Part shown: piece after piece, positions 57,627 to 64,000 of the stretch
Layout of the letters: the number at the start of each line of letters is the position of its first letter
Position numbering within the stretch: the stretch's first letter is position 1
Source: Nostoc piscinale CENA21
Lineage (GTDB): Bacteria; Cyanobacteriota; Cyanobacteriia; Cyanobacteriales; Nostocaceae
NCBI RefSeq assembly: GCF_001298445.1
Contig: NZ_CP012036.1
Location: 5,239,690 to 5,303,689 of the forward strand
Direction of reading: 5' to 3'
Length of the DNA: 64,000 nt
Notes under the pieces: generated by a model
Database searches by the model: none
The model's input: the letters and a program-made list of their open reading frames with translations, nothing else
Told to the model about the DNA's origin: nothing
Made by a program: the position numbers and the translations under genes

Positions 57627-58562
57627 ATGACTCAACCACTTCCCACTGCACAAATAGTATTTACTAAATTAACTAAGGTTGCCCAGGTAAGTTTTACAGC
57701 TGCGATCGCATTTCATCTTTGGGTGACTCCTTCTTTAGCTGGCGATCCCTTTGGTCGCAACGAAGCACATCAAATTGGCGATCATACAGAAGCCGCTTTT
57801 AAAGCTGTTTTCCAACAAGGTAATTATCCCGAAGCCGAACGTCACCTCAAAGAAGCTTTAGCAAAAGAACCAAATGAACCTTTAGCTTATGCCATGCAAG
57901 CATCGTTAGCTTATGCCAAGGGCGATTTTACAGGTTTGGATAAATACAGCCAGCAAATTTTAGACGCTGGGCAGAAATTAGTTGCTAATGACCCTTTGCG
58001 TGGTAATTTATACACTGCCGTTGGGCATTTCTTTGAGGGTGCGGTAATTGTAACGCGGGAAGGCGCGGCGAAAGGTGCTACCCAAGCTTTAGGTCGATTG
58101 CGCCAAGTTTACGAGTATTTAGATAAAGCCGAAGCGATTTCGCCAAAAGATCCCGAACTGAATTTACTCAGAGGCTACATGGATTTAATGCTTTCTGTTA
58201 ACTTACCATTTGCCAATCCTGATGAGGCGATTGGGCGGTTAGAGACAAGTGCAGCACCGAGATACTTGGCAGATCGAGGCATTGCTATTGGCTACCGAGA
58301 TTTGAAACAATACACTCAAGCCTTAGATTATGCCAATCAAGCAATCAAAGGCGCACCCGATAACCCAGAATTGTATTATCTCAAAGCCCAAATCCTCAAG
58401 GAAAAGGGAAGACGCGAAAAAAATCAAGACTTGCTGCGAGATGCGATCGCTAATTTTGACAAAGCTTTGACCAAAAAATCCCAATTACCCGGTAGTTTAG
58501 TCAAACAAATTGAGCGGGAACGCAATAGTGCAGTTAATCAGCTAAATAATTCCGGTAGATAA
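57627..58562 (+). CDS. Secreted TPR-repeat protein
   Basis: 311 residues from ATG 57627; an upstream GTG (57561) would add 22 residues before the signal. The signal-like segment is VSFTAAIAFHLWVTPSLAG. TPR units follow (AVFQQGNYPEAERHLKEAL, PLAYAMQASLAYAKGDF, LDYANQAIKGAPDNPELYYLKAQ, IANFDKAL). Proteins of this type are conserved in cyanobacteria and are probably scaffolds in the periplasm or thylakoid lumen. The partner is unknown. Confidence 0.82.
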   Translation: MTQPLPTAQIVFTKLTKVAQVSFTAAIAFHLWVTPSLAGDPFGRNEAHQIGDHTEAAFKAVFQQGNYPEAERHLKEALAKEPNEPLAYAMQASLAYAKGDFTGLDKYSQQILDAGQKLVANDPLRGNLYTAVGHFFEGAVIVTREGAAKGATQALGRLRQVYEYLDKAEAISPKDPELNLLRGYMDLMLSVNLPFANPDEAIGRLETSAAPRYLADRGIAIGYRDLKQYTQALDYANQAIKGAPDNPELYYLKAQILKEKGRREKNQDLLRDAIANFDKALTKKSQLPGSLVKQIERERNSAVNQLNNSGR

Positions 58563-58563
58563 T

Positions 58564-58602
58564 CAAAAAAGTTTGAAGTCTGAAGTTTGAAGTCTGAAAT
58601 TT
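58564..58602. repeat. Short tandem degenerate repeat (TTTGAAGTCTGAAG)
   Basis: Tandem GAAGTCTGAA-type units directly after the TPR gene stop; the same family as at 14158 and 48155. Confidence 0.7.
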
Positions 58603-58692
58603 TATGCTTCAGTCCTCAGCCTTTGGGCTTCATTCTTGAATAGCCATCTGTTTGATATGCTTATTTTGAACGACAGTAATTGAGATAGTTGA

Positions 58693-59145
58693 ATGTACAT
58701 TCAGTTTCGTGAATTTAATTCGTTTGATGTCTGGATTTGGTTGCAGTTTAGTACCATTCCTTCGCAACGAGAAAAAGAATATATAGAAGAAGTTTTTAAT
58801 TCCTGGTTTTACTTGGGTAAATTGGGTGCGTTTAATGCTGAAAATCTACAAGTCCAAGAAACGGGGTTAGAAATTAGCTATATGGATTATGACTCACAAG
58901 GCTATGACAGAAGCTTGTTAGCCTTGATGCACAACATGGGTGAGATTGAGTACGAAGGACAATGGGCGCGTTGCTGGTTCGATTTGGGAACGAGTGATGC
59001 GATCGCTTTAGATATTTTAATCAACGCCCTCACCCAGCTGAGTGAAGAATATGTCACTATTGAACAATTGTATATTGGCGGCGAAAATGAAGATTGGCCT
59101 GTAGAAGATAGCGAAAGCCGTTCTTATTCCATATACGATAATTAG
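58693..59145 (+). CDS. DUF3531 family protein
   Basis: 150 residues beginning with MYIQFREFNSFDVWIWLQFS, followed by KEYIEEVFNSWFYLGKLGAFNAENLQVQ and EYEGQWARCWFDLGTSDAIALDILINAL. These phrases identify the DUF3531 family of cyanobacteria and plastids. It is soluble and of unknown function. The NUDIX gene begins 9 nt after its stop. Confidence 0.9.
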   Translation: MYIQFREFNSFDVWIWLQFSTIPSQREKEYIEEVFNSWFYLGKLGAFNAENLQVQETGLEISYMDYDSQGYDRSLLALMHNMGEIEYEGQWARCWFDLGTSDAIALDILINALTQLSEEYVTIEQLYIGGENEDWPVEDSESRSYSIYDN

Positions 59146-59153
59146 TGACAAGA

Positions 59154-59585
59154 ATGAATAAATCAGGGGAAATTCGGGTCATAGTTTTAGGACTAATTCG
59201 GGATGGCGAACGTATTTTTGTTTCTGAAGGCTATGACCCAGCAAAGCAGTCCATATTTTATCGCGCCTTGGGTGGTGGCGTTGATTTTGGCGAAACTAGT
59301 TATGCAGCTTTACAGCGAGAATTTCAAGAAGAAATTCAAGCTGAGTTAACTAATATTCGCTATTTGGGCTGTATTGAAAACTTATTTATCTATAACAATC
59401 GGCAAGGGCATGAAATCATTCAACTTTATCAATGCGATTTTGCTGATTCTAAGTTTTATCAACTAGAAAGTTTAATATTTTCGGAATCAGTCACCCATCA
59501 TCATCGGGCATTGTGGGTAGATATTGCCCGTTTCAAATCTGGTGAACTCCGGTTAGTTCCAGAGGAATTTTTTAATTATTTATAG
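59154..59585 (+). CDS. NUDIX hydrolase
   Basis: 143 residues from ATG 59154; a GTG at 59145 overlaps the previous stop. The Nudix box GGGVDFGETSYAALQREFQEE fits G-x5-E-x7-R-E-x2-E-E. It hydrolyses a nucleoside-diphosphate-X substrate that cannot be named. It is coupled to the DUF3531 gene. Confidence 0.9.
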   Translation: MNKSGEIRVIVLGLIRDGERIFVSEGYDPAKQSIFYRALGGGVDFGETSYAALQREFQEEIQAELTNIRYLGCIENLFIYNNRQGHEIIQLYQCDFADSKFYQLESLIFSESVTHHHRALWVDIARFKSGELRLVPEEFFNYL

Positions 59586-59668
59586 CAGAAGGCAGGAGTA
59601 ATAGTATTACTATTCCTGATATTCAAGCTTTGAAATTGTCCTCACATCTCTGACTACCGCTTTATAAA
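59584..59668 (+). repeat. Dispersed about 90-bp repeat, copy 3
   Basis: GCAGAAGGCAGGAG, then ATTCAAGCTTTGAAATTGTCC, then CTCTGACTACCGCTTTATA. It immediately follows the NUDIX stop, with the same order of blocks as at 10241 and 10788. Confidence 0.75.
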
Positions 59669-59704
59669 GCCAAGATTTTTTCGAGAGTATTTACAAGCGA
59701 TCGC

Positions 59705-59738
59705 AAAACCCAACCAAGTCTGGATGATGTTGGGTTTT
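59705..59738. terminator. Hairpin terminator between convergent genes
   Basis: AAAACCCAAC and GTTGGGTTTT arms with a 14-nt loop and T-ended arms in both directions. It is placed 32 nt beyond the stop of the minus-strand phosphatase and can serve both convergent genes. Confidence 0.7.
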
Positions 59739-59769
59739 GTTACTTTACCAATCTACAATTTGTAGCAAT

Positions 59770-60408
59770 TTATGTTCCTGGACGAGAGCGGAGATGATCT
59801 GGGATATGATGGCGATCGCCTAATATTTCTAACAACGGGCCATGAACGTCAAATTTCACCATACTTACCGACGCGACCAAAATATTCACCCGATAGCGAT
59901 AGCGTCCCAAATCAATTCCCAGTAAACTGCAAAGCAAAATCCGAATCGTGGCTTTATGAGAAACTACTAACACATTACCTTCGGGATGCTTTTCTTGAAT
60001 TTCCGCAATTACAGGCATAGAACGGTTAGCAATATCTACCGCCGTTTCTCCACCTTTGGGCGCATTCCAAGCGGGTTCTGTCAACCATTTTACATAGTTT
60101 TGGGCATAATTTTCTTGAGCAAAAGATTTACTCTTAGCTTCCCATTCGCCATAACTACCTTCTTTGAGTCCATCACGCAACTGCATATCCATACCAGTAG
60201 CATCACAAAATGGTTTGGCAGTTGCTATTGTGCGCTTCATCGGACTAACATAAACCGCTTCCCACTTCAATTTTTGATAAACATTGGCGAAACTTTCTGC
60301 CATCAGTATTCCTTCTTTCGTCAATTCTGCATCAGTTTCACCGCAGAAATTACCACTTTGACTAAAAGTAGTCTCGCCATGTCGCAGTAAATATAAATTG
60401 AGTGTCAT
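59770..60408 (-). CDS. Histidine phosphatase family protein
   Basis: 212 residues. Catalytic LLRHGET (R9-H10-G11-E12), then VYVSPMKRTIATA, GLKEGSYGEWE, WNAPKGGETA and VLVVSHKATIRILL. It is of the cobalamin-phosphatase/phosphoglycerate-mutase type. No cobalamin gene is nearby, so the substrate is unknown. Confidence 0.9.
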   Translation of the reverse strand: MTLNLYLLRHGETTFSQSGNFCGETDAELTKEGILMAESFANVYQKLKWEAVYVSPMKRTIATAKPFCDATGMDMQLRDGLKEGSYGEWEAKSKSFAQENYAQNYVKWLTEPAWNAPKGGETAVDIANRSMPVIAEIQEKHPEGNVLVVSHKATIRILLCSLLGIDLGRYRYRVNILVASVSMVKFDVHGPLLEILGDRHHIPDHLRSRPGT

Positions 60409-60693
60409 AACTTATATTGTGTTTGAGATAAAAGAGTTTGTGTACACATAAAGTACCATTAATTTTGTAATCGAGTGTGTAAGTATTTGCACAAAATTAA
60501 TAAATTCTTTATGGTTGTAAGAAACAGGAAAAATATGTGCAATTAACTCTGTGTTAGTATGTAACACCAGAACAAAGTAATTAATCAGAAAAGTTAATCA
60601 AACACAATCTTATATCTAAAATCTGAAATGGTATGAAACTTTTAGCTCCTGCTTGTTTGGTGAGCGAAGCCGAACCACTGCCTCTTCCTATAT

Positions 60694-61026
60694 TTATTCA
60701 TATCTATGTTTTTTAGATTTAATCACCTCAATCACATCATCATGACGTTGACCTTCGATAATATCATTTAAATGAATTTTGCCTTCAATATATTGCAGAT
60801 GAATCCGCCATCCAGATAATTTATCGATATCAGCGCGATAAATTGCTTGTTTAATACCTTTTACTTTCCGCAGTCTGGTTTTAGGGAAAGTTCTAGTTCG
60901 GTGACATTCATTATCTTCTAATTCTGCTAAGGCTTCGAGAAAATCAATTTTTAATTCATCGGGCAAGATTTTCATAGCTTCATAAATTACACCATGCTCA
61001 TCAAAAAGTGGTTTAATCTGTGGCAT
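60694..61026 (-). CDS. Toxin-antitoxin-like protein (second gene of pair)
   Basis: 110 residues. A helical N-terminus (DEHGVIYEAMKILPDELKID) is followed by a basic beta part RLRKVKGIKQAIYRADI, GWRIHLQYIEGKIHL and QRHDDVIEVIKSKKHRYE, which has the pattern of a RelE/ParE-type toxin end. The ATG overlaps the upstream stop by one base (TGATG). It may be toxin or partner; no classical DNA-binding antitoxin motif is visible. Confidence 0.6.
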   Translation of the reverse strand: MPQIKPLFDEHGVIYEAMKILPDELKIDFLEALAELEDNECHRTRTFPKTRLRKVKGIKQAIYRADIDKLSGWRIHLQYIEGKIHLNDIIEGQRHDDVIEVIKSKKHRYE

Positions 61027-61412
61027 CAGCTAGAGTGAACCTCAATTTCTTGATTTTGCATACTAAAATCTTGGTAGAGATACTCAGCTATGGAATTATA
61101 TGCTTGAGTAGCATCTTCTGTACTGACAACTCTAAATAAGGTGATGACTGTTGTATCAAAAATCGGGTCATCATCTATGGTAAGTATGATTCTTATCTCT
61201 TTATCGATTATTAAGGCATAAAGAGAAGAATCATACTCAGTATTAAATTTAATATTTTTTAGTTTAAATGCTTGATTTTCTAGTAAATTTCTATTTTTAG
61301 AAATTAGGTCAACATACCGATTTAATTTTTTAATAATTTTAAATTTTTCTCTGTTATTAAATTTTTCCAAGTCTTTTTCAAATTCTTTAGTTGATTCAAT
61401 GAGTATTTCCAT
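61026..61412 (-). CDS. RelE/ParE-like protein (first gene of pair)
   Basis: 128 residues. STKEFEKDLEKFNNREKFKIIKKL, AFKLKNIKFN and YALIIDKEIRIILTIDDDP have the layout of RelE/YafQ-like folds, with a helical C-terminal tail (STEDATQAYNSIAEYLYQDF). Genes for two small proteins with a one-base overlap suggest a toxin-antitoxin module. It is unusual that both resemble the toxin fold. The assignment is tentative. Confidence 0.6.
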   Translation of the reverse strand: MEILIESTKEFEKDLEKFNNREKFKIIKKLNRYVDLISKNRNLLENQAFKLKNIKFNTEYDSSLYALIIDKEIRIILTIDDDPIFDTTVITLFRVVSTEDATQAYNSIAEYLYQDFSMQNQEIEVHSS

Positions 61413-61580
61413 TTAGTTAATGCTTGAATCAGAATACGAAACTGAGTTTAATATAGCTGATAATTATAGATAATTGAAGTGTTATTGGTAGCGGTTGTAA
61501 ATAGCGTAAAGCAGAATACATAAACTTTAGAGGCTAAATCTGTTTGGTTAACTTGCTCAAAATTTTAAGTGGAATCAACA

Positions 61581-64000
61581 CTAATATTTGTGAGCGAGTT
61601 CGGAGACTGTTTCTATTAATTTATCTAAATCAACTGGCTTAGAAATGTGGTGTTGAAAACCGACAGATAAAGAACGCTGTTGGTCTTCCATTCTGGCATA
61701 GGCAGAAAGAGCGATCGCACCTATTTTACCGCCTTTGTCTGCTGGTAAGGAGCGAATCTGTTGCATAAGTGTATAGCCATCCATATCTGGCATTCCAATA
61801 TCACTGATTAAGACATTAGGTTGAAACGACTCCAAGGAAGCTAAAACTTCCACTGCACGGGTAACAGCTAATACCTCTGCGCCGTATTGCTCTAGTACAG
61901 CTGTGACTAATTCCCGCGCATCCGGTTCATCGTCCACAATTAGGACTTTAATTCCCGTTAAATCTAGTTCGGGTGTGGATAAATCATCAGGTTGATTTTG
62001 CAGTGACTCAGTAGCTAACAAGGGCAGTTTAACTATGAATGTCGCGCCTTGTCCTTCCCCTGGGCTGTCAGCATGAATTGTGCCGCCGTGGGCTTCCACC
62101 AAATACCGCACAATGGCTAACCCCAACCCCAGCCCACCATATTTACGAGTTGTCGAAGCATCTTCTTGGCGGAATGATTCAAAAATATGGGGCAGAAAAT
62201 CGGGTCTGATGCCTTTACCTGTATCGCTGATGGTAATTTGGACTTGGTTATCAACTCGCTGTAATTTTACGTCTACTCGTCCACCAGCCGGGGTAAATTT
62301 AATCGCATTCGATAGCAGATTCCAGAAAATTTGCTGTAGTCGTGCCGAATCACCGGATACTTGCCCAATTTGGGATAAAGCGGAATGTAATAAAATTGAC
62401 TTGGCAACGGCGGCTGTTCTGACTGTATCAAGTGCGGCTTCTAAGACAAATACTAAATTTACGGGAGCTTCATCTATGTTGAGTTTGCCCCGCAAAATCT
62501 TCGCCACATCTAGCAAATCATCAATTAATTGACACTGCAATTTAGCGTTACGTTCAATGGTAGCTAAAGCTTCGGCAGTTTTCGCGGCATCAAATTTGCG
62601 GGTTTGCATCAGTTTCGCCCAACCTAAAATCGGGTTGAGGGGCGATCGCAATTCGTGAGAGAGAATGGCTAAAAACTCATCTTTGATGCGGTTGGCGCGT
62701 TCGGCTTCGGCTCTGGCTAGTTGCTCTTTTTCCAATAGCAAACTACGTTCTTCTTCGGCTTGCTTTTGGGCAGTGATGTCAGTATTTGTGCCGAACCAAC
62801 GCAATATTTGACCCTGCTGATCACGGATGGGAATAGCACGGGATAGAAACCAACGATACTGCCCATCATTACCCCGGAGGGGAAAGGTATCTTCCCAGGC
62901 TTCACCTGTTGTTAAACAGTGGCGGAAGTGTTCTAGCACACGCTTCACATGCTCAGGATGGTGGACTTTTTGCCAGCCCCATCCCTGCATTTCTTCTAGG
63001 GTTGTACCTGTGTAATCAAACCAGCGTTGGTTGTACCAAAATATCCAGCCGCTTGCGTCCGCCATCCAAGCAAATTGCGACATATTATCAGCCAGGGTGC
63101 GGAAGCGTTCTTCGCTATCTTGCAGTGATTGTTCGGCTTGTTTGCGATGGGTGATATCTCTCCAGGTGGCAACAAAGCCATCACCAAATTTCGCCACGCG
63201 GATATCAAATGCTCTGGTTAAATATTTCTCCCCATATTTATCGGTATAAATCAGGTTTTCTTTAACGAGTGACTGTCCGGTTTCGACTACCTGACAATAT
63301 TCCGCAAACAACCCACCGTCTCGATGTCCTGGCAATAATTCACACAGCCCCCGCCCAATTTGCTGTTCATAGCTCATTTGATTGTTGACGCAAGCTGCAT
63401 AATTGACATATTCAGTGCGAAAATCGATAATCTCTCCTTGCTCGTTTCTAATAGCAGAGTAAATTCCCAAACAATCTAGGATATTTTCTACGGAAGTGCG
63501 GAAGCGTTCTTCACTTTCACGCAATGCTTGTATAGCTTTCGTTTGCTCAATTAATGGCCAGATACTTACTATAGTTTCTTGCAATAAGGCAACTTCATCA
63601 GCACTCCAGACTCGCGGATTTGGCGAAGAAACAGTTAATACTGCGACCAACTGCCCCTGATAAATACAGGGAACGCAAACAAGTGCTTGAATTTGAAAAG
63701 AAGCGTAATTTTGAGCAAAAGCAATTGTCCGAGAATCTCTGGTGATATCATGCACAACTAAAGCTTGATTGGTAGCAAATATAGCTTGCATTTCCGAGGT
63801 GGCAAAATTTGAAATTGGTTGAATTATCGGAAAATTCTCAAAATTGCGAGACCATACTTGCTCTAAAGTATAAAGACCTTGTTGTAAATCAACTCTGCCC
63901 AAGGTGCATCGGTTGACATTGAGGTACTGTCCCAAGCTGTTGACTGTTTCCCAGATCATTGTTTGAGCATCTTGGAGATGACGCAAGCGCAAATCTAGTT
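61581..64000 (-). CDS. GAF-PAS-PAS-HisKA-HATPase-REC hybrid kinase (N-terminus outside window)
   Basis: The frame stays open through the right edge, so the TTG at 63992 is not a true start. The visible order is GAF (first 165 residues; no bilin-binding Cys motif), PAS, PAS_3-type (WIFWYNQRWFDYTGTTLEEM), HisKA (LAILSHELRSPLNPILG), HATPase (NLLSNAIKFTPAGG, DTGKGI, GLGLGLAIV) and C-terminal REC (LIVDDEPDA, LISDIGMPDMDG, ISKPVD). It is a soluble hybrid kinase for an unknown stimulus. An HPt or second regulator would be needed to pass on the phosphate. Confidence 0.92.
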   Translation of the reverse strand, partial: LDLRLRHLQDAQTMIWETVNSLGQYLNVNRCTLGRVDLQQGLYTLEQVWSRNFENFPIIQPISNFATSEMQAIFATNQALVVHDITRDSRTIAFAQNYASFQIQALVCVPCIYQGQLVAVLTVSSPNPRVWSADEVALLQETIVSIWPLIEQTKAIQALRESEERFRTSVENILDCLGIYSAIRNEQGEIIDFRTEYVNYAACVNNQMSYEQQIGRGLCELLPGHRDGGLFAEYCQVVETGQSLVKENLIYTDKYGEKYLTRAFDIRVAKFGDGFVATWRDITHRKQAEQSLQDSEERFRTLADNMSQFAWMADASGWIFWYNQRWFDYTGTTLEEMQGWGWQKVHHPEHVKRVLEHFRHCLTTGEAWEDTFPLRGNDGQYRWFLSRAIPIRDQQGQILRWFGTNTDITAQKQAEEERSLLLEKEQLARAEAERANRIKDEFLAILSHELRSPLNPILGWAKLMQTRKFDAAKTAEALATIERNAKLQCQLIDDLLDVAKILRGKLNIDEAPVNLVFVLEAALDTVRTAAVAKSILLHSALSQIGQVSGDSARLQQIFWNLLSNAIKFTPAGGRVDVKLQRVDNQVQITISDTGKGIRPDFLPHIFESFRQEDASTTRKYGGLGLGLAIVRYLVEAHGGTIHADSPGEGQGATFIVKLPLLATESLQNQPDDLSTPELDLTGIKVLIVDDEPDARELVTAVLEQYGAEVLAVTRAVEVLASLESFQPNVLISDIGMPDMDGYTLMQQIRSLPADKGGKIGAIALSAYARMEDQQRSLSVGFQHHISKPVDLDKLIETVSELAHKY

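Noticed and set aside
63500..64000. Bilin-binding GAF domain in the right-edge kinase
   Set aside because: Neither the CH motif nor DXCF is present; it is an ordinary GAF domain.

Overview
The window reads as chromosome of a filamentous cyanobacterium, probably Nostocales. The support is the very frequent GCGATCGC (HIP1) palindrome, the short degenerate repeats between genes, a cyanobacterial-type photoreceptor GAF domain, many PAS/GAF/REC multidomain kinases, and families typical of cyanobacteria (DUF3531, DUF3124, Uma2-type proteins). No rRNA, tRNA, CRISPR array, integrase or intact insertion sequence was recognised.

Layout. 1-2303: C-terminal part of a HEAT-repeat/membrane/NACHT ATPase cut by the left edge. 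2659-8031: GH13 glycosidase, CPA1-type Na+/H+ antiporter, DUF3124 lipoprotein, TrkA-type NAD-binding protein and a general-stress-17M-like protein. 8514-10745: subtilisin-like protease followed by a small protein resembling the protease's own N-terminal prodomain. 10972-17256: a secreted protein of unknown function, fmt, a Cys-rich small protein, a secreted PsbP/DUF1795-like protein, glk and a histidine phosphatase. 17690-25235: HTH-AAA ATPase and a two-component operon (four-domain response regulator, dCache-PAS histidine kinase, CheY) plus another CheY. 26131-30169: a compact chaperone-usher pilus operon (pilin, chaperone, usher). 30201-35512: three signalling proteins in tandem on the minus strand. 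37144-44299: a roughly 2000-residue REC-GAF-PAS(x9)-kinase-REC-REC protein whose GAF domain carries both cysteine motifs of a DXCF cyanobacteriochrome, followed closely by a REC-kinase. 44365-52052: LivF-type ATPase, two Uma2 proteins, a C-terminal processing protease, ispG and a LamG/trefoil surface-type protein. 52850-55455: acyltransferase, rsmG and an ECF-type ABC ATPase. 55761-57453: a TetR regulator divergent from a YdhR-like monooxygenase and an SRPBCC protein, with a large inverted-repeat operator between them. 57627-64000: TPR protein, DUF3531 protein, NUDIX hydrolase, histidine phosphatase, a toxin-like gene pair and a GAF-PAS hybrid kinase cut by the right edge.

The most striking global feature is that nine otherwise well-conserved genes are each broken by a single frameshift located exactly at an A or T homopolymer. 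In eight of them removing one base restores the whole domain architecture, and the usher needs -2 or +1. Each is annotated here as one gene over its full span. A consistent single-base excess points to homopolymer overcalling in the assembly or to slippage-rescued genes rather than ordinary gene decay.

Themes: dense signal transduction (light, CBS-linked and periplasmic ligand sensing feeding phosphorelays), envelope and surface structures (chaperone-usher pilus, LamG protein, secreted proteins), and a few housekeeping genes (fmt, glk, ispG, rsmG, ctp) scattered singly as is usual in cyanobacteria.
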